Of a stretch of DNA of 64,000 bases, positions 1 to 8,124 are shown in pieces. This stretch comes from Flavobacteriales bacterium (GTDB lineage: Bacteria > Bacteroidota > Bacteroidia > Flavobacteriales > JABDKJ01), in contig JABDKJ010000035.1 in assembly GCA_013002285.1 (NCBI GenBank), forward strand, positions 1 to 64,000, written 5' to 3'. The stretch's first letter is position 1; every line of letters begins with the position of its first letter. The notes beneath the pieces are model-generated. The model saw only the letters and a program-made list of their open reading frames with translations. It did no database searches and was not told the DNA's origin. Made by a program: the position numbers and the translations under genes.

Positions 1-1038
1 TTGCTATATCATGAGCACAGGCCTACGCAAGTAAAGGAAATATTGGGTCAAAGATCTGTTGCACCAAAGATCGTAACAAAGAATAACATGCATTCTTTGC
101 GTTTAAAGGGATTTCAAACAACACCTGAAAAGGATTTTTTAGATAGCCGAAAGACTATCTTGACAAATAGTGATTGTAGTATCGTCCTGGCCGCACCTCA
201 AAGTTCTACTAAAGACTATTTCTACAAGAACACCGATTCAGACGAAATGATCTTTGTCCATAAAGGGTCAGGAAAGTTGAGAACCTTTCTTGGGAACCTT
301 GATTTTAAATACGGAGATTATCTTCTGATCCCTAGAGGGATGATCTATAAGATCGATTTTGATACCGAAGATAACAGACTGTTCATTGTTGAATCCAGGC
401 ATCCAATGTACACTCCGAAACGTTACAGAAATTGGTTTGGGCAGCTTTTGGAACACTCCCCATTTTGTGAAAGGGACATTAGAAGACCATATGAACTCGA
501 AACTTATGCGGACAAAGGCGAATTCTTAATGAAAATAAAAAAGCAGGATGAGATCTTTGATATGGTCTATGCAGCGCATCCTTTTTCTGTAGTTGGATGG
601 GATGGCTACAATTACCCATATGCATTTTCAATACATGATTTTGAGCCGATAACCGGTAGAGTGCATCAGCCACCACCTGTGCATCAGACATTCGAAACGG
701 GTGCCTTTGTGGTTTGTTCGTTCTGCCCTAGACTTTACGATTATCACCCTGAGTCAATTCCAGCACCTTATAATCATAGCAATATAGATTCTGATGAAGT
801 GTTGTACTATGTTGATGGAGATTTCATGAGCAGGAACGATATTGAACCGGGTCATATTTCATTGCACCCAGCTGGAATTCCTCATGGGCCGCACCCCGGA
901 GCGATGGAAAGAAGCATTGGCCAAAAAGAAACTGAAGAATTGGCCGTTATGGTAGACACTTTCAAACCATTAATGGTAACAAAGGAAGGCATGGACCTTT
1001 CAGATAAGAAGTATTATAAGTCCTGGTTGGAAGAATAG
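1..1038 (+). CDS. hmgA: Homogentisate 1,2-dioxygenase, 5' end outside the window
   Basis: This enzyme opens the ring of homogentisate to maleylacetoacetate in tyrosine and phenylalanine breakdown, using a mononuclear Fe(II). The frame is open from base 1, and the first visible residues (LLYHEHRPTQVKEI) match an internal stretch near the N-terminus of the family, so the TTG at base 1 is an ordinary leucine codon and the true start lies upstream. 345 residues are visible. Likely iron ligands lie in the C-terminal cupin half: His259, an acidic residue at 265/266, and His295 in the PHGP motif (fragment numbering). The next gene, 45 bases on, is the preceding enzyme of the pathway, which supports the call. 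Confidence 0.93.
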   Translation: MLYHEHRPTQVKEILGQRSVAPKIVTKNNMHSLRLKGFQTTPEKDFLDSRKTILTNSDCSIVLAAPQSSTKDYFYKNTDSDEMIFVHKGSGKLRTFLGNLDFKYGDYLLIPRGMIYKIDFDTEDNRLFIVESRHPMYTPKRYRNWFGQLLEHSPFCERDIRRPYELETYADKGEFLMKIKKQDEIFDMVYAAHPFSVVGWDGYNYPYAFSIHDFEPITGRVHQPPPVHQTFETGAFVVCSFCPRLYDYHPESIPAPYNHSNIDSDEVLYYVDGDFMSRNDIEPGHISLHPAGIPHGPHPGAMERSIGQKETEELAVMVDTFKPLMVTKEGMDLSDKKYYKSWLEE

Positions 1039-1083
1039 TCAGGCATCACTTACATATATGAAATTTATAAAAATAGAAATGAG

Positions 1084-2247
1084 ATGGCAGCAGAAATAAA
1101 AGATCTAAAGAACATTCAAAATGTTTCTTACGGTGTAGACAAAATATTTGATGGGGCAGATGACTTTCTCCCTTTGAATGGAACAGACTACGTAGAGCTA
1201 TATGTTGGCAATGCAAAACAATCTGCATTATTCTATAAAACAGCATTTGGCTTTCAATCAGAAGCATTTTGTGGATTGGAAACGGGTATAACTGACAAAG
1301 TATCTTACGTTTTAAAACAAGACAAAATAAGACTAGTTCTTACCACTTCTCTGGTTCAGGGAGGCCCAATAAACGAGCATATCAACAAACACGGAGATGG
1401 TGTTAAGGTTGTCGCTTTATGGGTTGATGATGCAACCAAAGCTTGGGAAGAGACAACCAAGAGAGGTGCTAAATCCTTCATGGAACCTACGAAAGAAGAA
1501 GACGACAATGGCTATGTGGTAAGATCAGGGATCCACACTTATGGAGAGACAGTTCACATTTTTGTTGAGAGAAGCAATTACAATGGCGTTTTCCTACCAG
1601 GGTACAGAAAATGGGAATCTCATTATAACCCAAGTGATGTTGGATTGAGATACATTGACCACATGGTAGGAAATGTAGACTGGGGACAAATGAACAAGTG
1701 GTGCGAATTTTATGCTAAAGTAATGGGCTTTGCCCAGATCATTTCATTCGATGATAATGACATTTCAACGGATTACACTGCACTGATGAGTAAAGTGATG
1801 AGTAATGGGAACGGTAGAATAAAATTTCCGATCAACGAACCTGCGGAAGGAAAAAAGAAATCGCAAATTGAAGAGTACATCGATTTTTATAATGGAGCAG
1901 GTGTACAGCACATAGCGGTTGCAACCAATGATATTGTGAAGACAGTAGCCCAAATGAGAGATCGTGGAGTAGAATTCCTTTACGTTCCTGAAAACTACTA
2001 TGACGACCTTCTGGAAAGAGTCGGAGAGATAGATGAAGATATAGAGGTATTGAAACAACATGGAATATTGATCGATAGAGATGATGAAGGTTATCTTCTT
2101 CAATTGTTCACTAAACCTGTGGTTGACAGACCAACTATGTTCTTTGAGATCATTCAAAGAAAAGGTGCGCAAAGTTTTGGAAAAGGGAATTTCAAGGCCC
2201 TGTTTGAAGCTATAGAAAGAGAGCAAGAGAATAGAGGAACCCTTTAG
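1084..2247 (+). CDS. hppD: 4-hydroxyphenylpyruvate dioxygenase
   Basis: The enzyme converts 4-hydroxyphenylpyruvate to homogentisate with Fe(II) and O2, supplying the substrate of the gene just upstream. The 387-residue protein has two vicinal-oxygen-chelate modules (about 30-165 and 188-370). The expected two-His-one-Glu iron site is present at His193 (IDHMVG), His276 (GVQHIAVA) and Glu355 (FFEIIQR), followed by the C-terminal helix with the GNFKALFEAIE signature. Length is normal for the family. The ATG at 1084 gives the full N-terminus. It is probably cotranscribed with hmgA, and a strong hairpin follows at 2264-2306. Confidence 0.96.
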   Translation: MAAEIKDLKNIQNVSYGVDKIFDGADDFLPLNGTDYVELYVGNAKQSALFYKTAFGFQSEAFCGLETGITDKVSYVLKQDKIRLVLTTSLVQGGPINEHINKHGDGVKVVALWVDDATKAWEETTKRGAKSFMEPTKEEDDNGYVVRSGIHTYGETVHIFVERSNYNGVFLPGYRKWESHYNPSDVGLRYIDHMVGNVDWGQMNKWCEFYAKVMGFAQIISFDDNDISTDYTALMSKVMSNGNGRIKFPINEPAEGKKKSQIEEYIDFYNGAGVQHIAVATNDIVKTVAQMRDRGVEFLYVPENYYDDLLERVGEIDEDIEVLKQHGILIDRDDEGYLLQLFTKPVVDRPTMFFEIIQRKGAQSFGKGNFKALFEAIEREQENRGTL

Positions 2248-2263
2248 AATTAAGACTAAGATC

Positions 2264-2306
2264 AAAAAACCCCTATTTACACGTATTTGTAAATTGGGGG
2301 TTTTTT
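2264..2306 (+). terminator. Intrinsic terminator after hppD
   Basis: An A-run and ACCCC-type arm (2264-2280) faces GTAAATTGGGGG (2289-2300) followed by six T. The stem is about 16 bp with one mismatch and a short loop. It closes the hmgA-hppD unit. Confidence 0.8.
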
Positions 2307-2389
2307 GTTTCACGTATGCAGGTTAATAATTGCTCTCTGAGACAATTTTCTATGGCATAATGACTTATACATTTATAAAAAAAATTGAA

Positions 2390-2851
2390 ATGAAGAAGTT
2401 GTTGATCCTATCATTATGTTTTTTAGCGAGTAGCCAAATAAATGCCCAAGATTATGAAAAGGCCATTGGTGTTCGATTAGGCTTTGACAATGGAGTGACC
2501 TACAAACAATTCATCACTTCAATATCAGCCATTGAAGGGCTTGCTTATTTTGGCAACAACTATTTCTCATTGACAGCGCTTTATGAGATCAACAATGACA
2601 ATGCATTTGAAGTAGAGGGCCTCAATTGGTATTATGGAGCAGGTGGCCATATTGGCTTCATAAGTAAAAAGAAAGAAGGCAGCAATGAGGAGGACTTCAT
2701 TCTAGGCGCTGATGGGATAATTGGAATTGAATATAATTTTGAAAATGCACCCTTTAATGTTTCCCTTGATTGGAAGCCTCAAATAAATTTGATCGGAGGA
2801 GGAGGATTTATTGGAAATACAGGTGCCTTAAGCGTTCGCTATACATTCTAG
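2390..2851 (+). CDS. Small secreted, outer-membrane-barrel-like protein
   Basis: The function is unknown. The frame is open upstream, but the ATG at 2390 begins a classical signal peptide (MKKLLILSLCFLASSQINAQ) that ends in the INAQ cleavage motif common in Bacteroidota, so I place the start there (153 residues). The mature part has alternating aromatic and glycine residues and ends in a beta-strand with a terminal aromatic (ALSVRYTF), as in small outer-membrane beta-barrels. An acidic linker (KKEGSNEEDF) lies near the middle. The 3' end overlaps the convergent uridine kinase gene by 24 bases. A periplasmic lipocalin-like fold is an alternative. Confidence 0.7.
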   Translation: MKKLLILSLCFLASSQINAQDYEKAIGVRLGFDNGVTYKQFITSISAIEGLAYFGNNYFSLTALYEINNDNAFEVEGLNWYYGAGGHIGFISKKKEGSNEEDFILGADGIIGIEYNFENAPFNVSLDWKPQINLIGGGGFIGNTGALSVRYTF

Positions 2852-3460
2852 TTTCATTGCAATATCCCTAATTGCATGAGCTAAGTCGTCCTTAAAATGT
2901 TGCTTGTTGTCTATAACAATGTCAGCGTCCTTGCGATGGATCTTTACATATTTCTTATGAGCAGGCTTAACATGTTCCTTCCATTGATGCTGAATGACCT
3001 CGTCTTTGATCCCTCTTAAGGCTTTGTCTCTTTTGACCCTACGGTCCAACCTAGTCTTTTTATCCGCATGCACGTAAATGCTATAGTCTATCAGGTCTCT
3101 TATTGGATGATGGGCAAGAACAAAAATACCTTCAATGATAATAAGTGGAGCTGATCTAACTTTAAAAAAGCGTGGAACGCGATCAAAATTCTCGAACATA
3201 TATTCTTTTGTCTCAACATCTTTTCCTGAAAGAATGGCCTTAACATCTTTCTCCCATTGTTCCATATTAAATGCTGTAGGAAGATCAAAATTCCATATTC
3301 CCTTTTTGTCCTTTAGCTGCTCTGACTTGGGTAAATAGTAGTTATCCATTGAAAGTACAGCCGGTTTAATTTTTGGAAAAGCGTGTTTTAGAGCTTCAAT
3401 GATCGTGCTCTTGCCGGACCCACTGCCACCAGTAATGGAAACAAGTAAAGGTTTTTTCAC
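2828..3460 (-). CDS. udk: Uridine kinase
   Basis: A P-loop kinase of the uridine kinase/phosphoribulokinase family that phosphorylates uridine (and cytidine) with ATP or GTP in pyrimidine salvage. The 210-residue protein carries Walker A GGSGSGKST at residues 11-19, the SMDNYY motif that binds the nucleoside, the FDLPTAF motif, and an RDKALRG-type lid. The start codon is GTG (3460-3458), which shares one base with the TAG stop of purQ, so translation is probably coupled to purQ. The 3' end runs 24 bases into the convergent gene at 2390-2851. Confidence 0.88.
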   Translation of the reverse strand: MKKPLLVSITGGSGSGKSTIIEALKHAFPKIKPAVLSMDNYYLPKSEQLKDKKGIWNFDLPTAFNMEQWEKDVKAILSGKDVETKEYMFENFDRVPRFFKVRSAPLIIIEGIFVLAHHPIRDLIDYSIYVHADKKTRLDRRVKRDKALRGIKDEVIQHQWKEHVKPAHKKYVKIHRKDADIVIDNKQHFKDDLAHAIRDIAMKLECIANA

Positions 3461-4152
3461 TAGGCCATCTGAAGGTCAAGAATGGACTCGAACAAGATGC
3501 GGCCATCGGTATTTCCCAATTCAATATCTGCTGCTCTTTCTGGATGCGGCATCATACCAAATACATTCCTTCCTTTATTGCAGATACCAGCTATGTTTTC
3601 CAAAGAGCCATTAGGATTGGCCTCAGGAATTACATTACCCTCTGCATCACAGTATTGGAATAGGACCTGGTCGTTGCTCTTCAACTCTTCCAATCCAGAT
3701 CGATCAATATGAAAACGTCCTTCACCATGGGCGATAGGGATCTTCAAAACTTGGTCAGGAGAAATGTTGCGCGTTAGATTAGAATTCAGTGTTGCAGCTT
3801 TAAGGTGAATATTCTTGCAAATGAATTTTTGCGTGTTGTTATGTAGCAAGGCTCCTGGAACAAGACCTGCTTCACATAATATTTGAAATCCATTGCAAAT
3901 GCCCAAAGCGTAACCCCCTTTATTACAATGCGCAATGACTTCGTTCATTATGGGTGAAAATCTTGCAATTGCTCCACTTCTTAAATAGTCGCCATAAGAA
4001 AAACCGCCTGGTAATACAATGAAGTCACAACCTTTAAGGTCAGCCTCTTTATGCCAGAGTTTTTCTACTTTTTGACCCATGGTGGATTCAAGCACATAGA
4101 TCATGTCGTGGTCACAATTGGATCCGGGGAAAACTACTACACCAAACTTCAT
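3460..4152 (-). CDS. purQ: Phosphoribosylformylglycinamidine synthase, glutaminase subunit PurQ
   Basis: PurQ supplies ammonia from glutamine for the fourth step of purine synthesis (FGAR to FGAM), working with PurL and PurS. The 230-residue class I glutamine amidotransferase has the nucleophile Cys86 in GICNGFQ, the oxyanion-loop motif LPGGFSYGDYLR at 47-58, and the His203/Glu205 dyad in MPHPERA. It is a free-standing subunit, so the organism should use the three-part PurS/PurQ/small-PurL complex rather than the large fused enzyme. Neither partner is in this window. It shares one base with the downstream udk start. A TACCTTTG promoter element lies 19 bases upstream. Confidence 0.95.
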   Translation of the reverse strand: MKFGVVVFPGSNCDHDMIYVLESTMGQKVEKLWHKEADLKGCDFIVLPGGFSYGDYLRSGAIARFSPIMNEVIAHCNKGGYALGICNGFQILCEAGLVPGALLHNNTQKFICKNIHLKAATLNSNLTRNISPDQVLKIPIAHGEGRFHIDRSGLEELKSNDQVLFQYCDAEGNVIPEANPNGSLENIAGICNKGRNVFGMMPHPERAADIELGNTDGRILFESILDLQMA

Positions 4153-4170
4153 AGGGTATCAATTAAGGCA

Positions 4171-4178
4171 CAAAGGTA
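4171..4178 (-). promoter_or_regulatory. Bacteroidota -7 element upstream of purQ
   Basis: On the minus strand this reads TACCTTTG, a perfect TAnnTTTG match, ending 18 bases before the purQ ATG. The -33 region has only TTA at about 20 bases distance, so the upstream element is weak. Confidence 0.5.
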
Positions 4179-4250
4179 ATTCTTGTGTTGAATTTGTATA
4201 AGAGATAGGCAATAAAAAGAAAGAATGTTTTCCACTAAAATGCCTTTGAT

Positions 4251-5222
4251 TCATACAATACAGAGCACTATGACAACTACCCATGCTAGATAAAGCACGT
4301 TATTGAACACATAACGGTCTTTTCCACAGGAATTGCAATGCCAATAAAATGCAATAGGAAATAGGAGGGCGAATAAAAAATGATCCCACGAATTTGCAAA
4401 GGCCATCACAATTCCTTGCAATAGAGTGAAAAGGAAGAATACGTTCAAGGCCTGAATAGAATACTTATATCGTATACTACTTCGCTTAACGTTCTGTGCT
4501 AAAGCAAAATAACCGGTGATCAGAACAAAAAAGCCAAGCCCAACAAAAGTGAGCAATTTCCAATTTAAGAACTCACCCCATGAAGTACCTGAAATGATCG
4601 AATTGGGGAAGTGAACCAAGTTTGTCCCAAAAAGTTGGTCAATCCCTGACATGAAAAGAAATGGCAATGCAAGCCCAAGCAAAGACCATATGATATCTCT
4701 TGGTGTAATGGACCTAATGATCATTATGCCTATCCAAATAAACAGTAGAAAGAAAATGCTGGTTAAATTAAAATAAGTGGCCAAGCCTATAAACAAACCC
4801 GCATCGAATGAAATGCTAAATGCAGTGTCAGTATTCTTATTGAGTTTGAATACCCTGCCTACACCTAAACTATAAAACAAAATACTAATGAAAATTACGG
4901 GCACAGGACAGATAAAGTAAAGCAGAATGCAAATGAAAGTTAAATTGTATAACTGAGAAAAGTCTTCTTGTATCAATATCTCTCCATCATTCATTTTACT
5001 ATTCCAAAATAGCCCTGTAAGGGCTATACAAAAAAGCACGACAAGAAAACCGATCATTTTATGGCTCTGAAAATAGACCTGTAGGCCCTCTGCCATAGTT
5101 GGGCTGAAACTATCAGGCCCAAACTCTGGAAAAAAGAATGCATAGATGATCGCTATTAGTCCTATAACCAATGAGGTAATGAGCGATAAAAGCACATTTC
5201 TTGAAATAGCCGCAGGTAACAT
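4251..5222 (-). CDS. Polytopic membrane protein, DUF6427-like
   Basis: The function is unknown. The 323-residue protein is almost entirely hydrophobic, with roughly eight to ten transmembrane segments spread from residue 10 to the C-terminus and only short polar loops. It resembles the family of Bacteroidota inner-membrane proteins called DUF6427, which as I recall often sits beside purD together with a very small membrane protein; the same trio is seen here. No catalytic motif is recognisable. It is divergent from the small gene at 5274 and downstream of nothing obvious on its own strand. Confidence 0.6.
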   Translation of the reverse strand: MLPAAISRNVLLSLITSLVIGLIAIIYAFFFPEFGPDSFSPTMAEGLQVYFQSHKMIGFLVVLFCIALTGLFWNSKMNDGEILIQEDFSQLYNLTFICILLYFICPVPVIFISILFYSLGVGRVFKLNKNTDTAFSISFDAGLFIGLATYFNLTSIFFLLFIWIGIMIIRSITPRDIIWSLLGLALPFLFMSGIDQLFGTNLVHFPNSIISGTSWGEFLNWKLLTFVGLGFFVLITGYFALAQNVKRSSIRYKYSIQALNVFFLFTLLQGIVMAFANSWDHFLFALLFPIAFYWHCNSCGKDRYVFNNVLYLAWVVVIVLCIV

Positions 5223-5273
5223 TAATTATTCTTCAGATATTATTTATTTTAGCATCGAAATTAAAAAAGATCC

Positions 5274-5459
5274 ATGACTGATTTTTGGTACAATGTTGCA
5301 GATGCTATAGTATGGACATTCAAAACTGTTCTTGAACCCTTGGGGAATTTACCTAACCTGATCTTCACACTTTTGATCATAGGCGGAATATTCTATTGGA
5401 TGTTCGTTGTTCAACCCAGATATACCAGGAAAGCCAAAGATTCAGGGGGACTAGTTTAA
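5274..5459 (+). CDS. Small single-span membrane protein, DUF6341-like
   Basis: The function is unknown. The 61-residue protein has an amphipathic N-terminus rich in Trp and Phe (FWYNVADAIVW), one transmembrane helix at about 29-47, and a positively charged tail (RYTRKAKDSGG). Its composition and place beside purD and the DUF6427-like gene match the tiny DUF6341-type proteins of Flavobacteriia. The alternative that it is a chance frame is unlikely because of the clean transmembrane design and the conserved-looking context. It overlaps the 3' end of purD by nine bases, tail to tail. Confidence 0.6.
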   Translation: MTDFWYNVADAIVWTFKTVLEPLGNLPNLIFTLLIIGGIFYWMFVVQPRYTRKAKDSGGLV

Positions 5460-6740
5460 GATAGGGTCAAGTATCTCATATCCTATATCCTTTCTGTAAT
5501 ACATTTTTGAATACTTGAGCTTTTCTATTTCTTTATAGATCGTTCTCAACGCTTTTTCAGTTGTTCTAGACGTAGCAGAAACAGCCATTACCCTTCCGCC
5601 ATTTGTCACAAAAGAATTCTCTTTTAGCTTCATTCCCGCATGGAATACATGAACCTTTTCTGTATCATCCATACCAGTGATCGTCTTTCCTTTTGCATAT
5701 TTCTCTGGATAACCTCCTGAGACAAGAACTACTGTAGCTCCTTCCTTCTCACTTATTTGAAGGTCTTTCTCTGAAAAAGTACCACTCCTTATCCCCTCAA
5801 ATAGATCCAAAAGATCTGATTGTATCCTAGGTAAAACTATTTCCGTTTCAGGATCACCCATCCTAACATTATATTCTATAACATGTGGATTCCCTTTGAC
5901 ATCCATTAATCCAAAAAAGATAAATCCTTGATATTCCATCCCTTCACTTTCCAATCCTCTTAATGTCGGAATGATCACTTGCTCTTCCACCCTTTTCATG
6001 AACAACTCATCGGCAGAGGGCGCAGGAGAAATTGCACCCATGCCTCCAGTATTTAAACCAGTATCTTTCTCTCCGATCCTTTTGTAGTCTTTTGCAGTCG
6101 GCAAAAGTTTATAGTTCCTGCCATCGGTGAGAACGAAAACGCTTAGTTCAGTTCCTTTAAGAAATTGTTCTACAACTACTTTAGCACTTGCTTTACCAAA
6201 TTTTGAGTCACTGATCATGGCTTTCAATTCCGCCTTTGCCTCTTTTTGATCATCCAAAATGACCACCCCTTTTCCAGCCGCAAGCCCATCTGCTTTTAAA
6301 ACGTAAGGTCCTTTAGTAGAGTCGATAAATGCAAGGCCTTCCTTTAAGGATGCCTTATCGAATGTCTTTGAACGAGCACATGGAATATGATATTTATTCA
6401 TGAATGTCTTGGCAACATCTTTACTTCCTTCAAGCATGGCTCCAGCTTTTTTCGGTCCTATAACCGTAACCTGCTGGCTGTCTTTTTTCTTTGCCAAATA
6501 GTCGTGAAGACCATTCACTAATGGCACCTCCGGTCCGACAACTACAATATCTATTTCATTTTCCTTAATGAAACCTGCGATCTTTGCAAAATTGTCTAAC
6601 TTAAGAGGAACGTTGGTGGCGTGAAGCGCTGTTCCGGAGTTACCAGGTGCTGCATAAAGCTTATCTAAAAGTGAACTTTGAGATAGCTTCCAGCAAAAGG
6701 CGTGTTCTCTACCTCCGGAACCAAGTACTAAAACATTCAT
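5451..6740 (-). CDS. purD: Phosphoribosylamine-glycine ligase
   Basis: PurD joins phosphoribosylamine and glycine with ATP to give GAR, the second step of purine synthesis. The 429-residue protein has the expected order: N-domain starting MNVLVLGSGGREHA with its glycine-rich loop, the VVGPEVPLVNGL motif, an ATP-grasp core with KADGLAAGKGV at about 150-160, and the RMGDPETEIVLPR metal and substrate motif near residue 300. Length is normal. It is on the same strand as purQ but separated from it by other genes, so the purine genes here do not form one operon. Confidence 0.96.
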   Translation of the reverse strand: MNVLVLGSGGREHAFCWKLSQSSLLDKLYAAPGNSGTALHATNVPLKLDNFAKIAGFIKENEIDIVVVGPEVPLVNGLHDYLAKKKDSQQVTVIGPKKAGAMLEGSKDVAKTFMNKYHIPCARSKTFDKASLKEGLAFIDSTKGPYVLKADGLAAGKGVVILDDQKEAKAELKAMISDSKFGKASAKVVVEQFLKGTELSVFVLTDGRNYKLLPTAKDYKRIGEKDTGLNTGGMGAISPAPSADELFMKRVEEQVIIPTLRGLESEGMEYQGFIFFGLMDVKGNPHVIEYNVRMGDPETEIVLPRIQSDLLDLFEGIRSGTFSEKDLQISEKEGATVVLVSGGYPEKYAKGKTITGMDDTEKVHVFHAGMKLKENSFVTNGGRVMAVSATSRTTEKALRTIYKEIEKLKYSKMYYRKDIGYEILDPILN

Positions 6741-6800
6741 GATCAGGTGTCAAATTGAGTTTTACATCACAAAGATGGTCATTTTTATTTTCCCCAAAAT

Positions 6801-6830
6801 AAAAAAGCCGATGCTTTAGACATCGGCTTA
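6801..6830 (-). terminator. Intrinsic terminator after the redoxin gene
   Basis: AAGCCGATG (6805-6813) pairs with CATCGGCTT (6821-6829) around a seven-base loop. On the minus strand the hairpin is followed by a run of T, so it ends the transcript of the gene at 6850-7497. Confidence 0.85.
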
Positions 6831-6849
6831 ACATTCAATTCTGTTTTGT

Positions 6850-7497
6850 TCAGGTCTTTACCCTTTTTATACTGCAACCAATGTTCTTAGTGCTATTAGG
6901 ATCGATCTTTTCTCCTTTGATCAATGCATTCAAAGCATTTTCCAGATAGTATTCTTTCACTTCTTTAGAACTATTCACGTTATCATCGATCGCTCCCTTA
7001 TACACCAATTCCATATCTGAATTAAATAGGAATACATGTGGTGTAGTCTTGGCCCCAAAAGCGTCTGCTAACTTTGAGTCCTTGTCCAAAACATAACTGC
7101 TTGTATATTTTTTATCCCTAGCTCTTGTTTTCATCTCTTCAATAGAATCAATACCTGGTCTTTTTGCTTCATTGCTATTTACAAGCACCATTCCAACTTT
7201 GTTCTTAGATGTCATTTTTGAATACTTCGGATATCTGTCCTCCCAACCTTCTTTATCCCCTCTTCCAATAACAAAAGGACAATCATTGCAAGAGAAAATG
7301 ACCAATAATCCATTCTCATCTGCAAGATCATTTAAGGAAAGATCTTCACCGGAAACATCTGTCATTTTAAGGTCTGCTTTCGGAGCCTTTTTCCCGATCT
7401 CGAGAATATCTGAGGCATTGTTTTCATAGACAAATCCAAAAACAAAAAATATGATAGCGGCAACCAAACTGCCAACCATTAGGTTATTCTTTTTCAT
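6850..7497 (-). CDS. Membrane-anchored thioredoxin-fold (redoxin) protein
   Basis: Probably an extracytoplasmic thiol-disulfide or peroxide-active protein; its substrate is unknown. I start it at the ATG at 7497 (215 residues), because this gives MKKNN followed directly by a hydrophobic anchor at about 7-24; the in-frame upstream codon adds an unlikely 17-residue lead. The thioredoxin fold (about 35-185) carries the active-site motif CNDCPF with Cys70 and Cys73, and the cis-proline motif TTPHVFLF. A third cysteine lies near the C-terminus (IGCSIKR). A TATTTTTG element lies 49 bases upstream. Confidence 0.8.
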   Translation of the reverse strand: MKKNNLMVGSLVAAIIFFVFGFVYENNASDILEIGKKAPKADLKMTDVSGEDLSLNDLADENGLLVIFSCNDCPFVIGRGDKEGWEDRYPKYSKMTSKNKVGMVLVNSNEAKRPGIDSIEEMKTRARDKKYTSSYVLDKDSKLADAFGAKTTPHVFLFNSDMELVYKGAIDDNVNSSKEVKEYYLENALNALIKGEKIDPNSTKNIGCSIKRVKT

Positions 7498-7545
7498 AAT
7501 ACGAGTAGTTAAAGAGATGAATATACAAAGAGGGTCTACAAAGCG

Positions 7546-7553
7546 CAAAAATA
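7546..7553 (-). promoter_or_regulatory. Bacteroidota -7 element upstream of the redoxin gene
   Basis: The minus strand reads TATTTTTG, matching TAnnTTTG. It lies 49 bases before the chosen start; no -33 TTG is found at the usual distance. Confidence 0.4.
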
Positions 7554-7628
7554 CTTAGACAAATAGGGCACTATGGCGTATCAACCGTTGAAAAATGTCG
7601 AACAAGACTGTAAGTAATTAACAATTTA

Positions 7629-7657
7629 TTGTTTATTTCTTAATCCCTTTATATTTG
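7629..7657 (+). promoter_or_regulatory. Promoter of the dCMP deaminase-protease operon
   Basis: TTG at 7629-7631 and TATATTTG at 7650-7657 with an 18-base spacer fit the primary sigma factor consensus of Bacteroidota. The leader to the ATG at 7669 would be only a few bases. Confidence 0.65.
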
Positions 7658-7668
7658 CCCTCTTATAT

Positions 7669-8124
7669 ATGATGGAAACCTCTATTAAGTATACCGATAC
7701 AGACAAGCAAAGAAGGTACGATATTGCCTATTTAAAAATGGCAAAGGAATGGGCTAAACTTTCTCATTGCCATAGAAAACAAGTAGGAGCGCTTATTGTG
7801 AAGAATGGCATGCTTATTTCCGATGGTTACAATGGGACGCCCTCCGGATTTCCCAATGACTGTGAAGATGAAAATACAGAGACACTATGGTACGTTCTTC
7901 ATGCCGAAGCAAATGCTATCACAAAAGTGGCGAGAAGCACAAACAGTGCGGACGGTTCCACTTTATATTTAACACTTTCACCTTGTAAAGAATGTAGCAA
8001 ATTGATACTGCAATGCGGGATAAAACGTTTGGTATATGCTCGCGAATACAAAGACAATTCTGGAATACATTTTCTGATGGAGTCCGGAATTGAGATAGAG
8101 CACATAGAATTGAAAGAAGAATGA
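7669..8124 (+). CDS. dCMP deaminase (ComEB-like zinc deaminase)
   Basis: This zinc enzyme removes the amino group of dCMP to give dUMP for thymidylate synthesis. The 151-residue protein shows the two-part zinc site: His78-Ala-Glu80 with the catalytic glutamate, and PCKEC with Cys106 and Cys109. The N-terminal region has the extra Cys/His residues (HCHRKQVGA, NDCED) typical of dCMP deaminases rather than cytidine deaminases. Two adjacent ATG codons (7669 and 7672) are possible. The stop codon overlaps the next ATG by four bases (ATGA), so the protease gene is translationally coupled to it. Confidence 0.88.
   Translation: MMETSIKYTDTDKQRRYDIAYLKMAKEWAKLSHCHRKQVGALIVKNGMLISDGYNGTPSGFPNDCEDENTETLWYVLHAEANAITKVARSTNSADGSTLYLTLSPCKECSKLILQCGIKRLVYAREYKDNSGIHFLMESGIEIEHIELKEE

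Noticed and set aside
1..3. TTG at base 1 as a real start of homogentisate dioxygenase
   Set aside because: The visible sequence begins inside the family's N-terminal region, so the gene continues beyond the window.
1765..2313. 182-codon minus-strand frame opposite hppD
   Set aside because: It lies almost wholly antisense to a convincing enzyme, covers the terminator, and has Leu/Phe/Ile-rich antisense composition with no motif.
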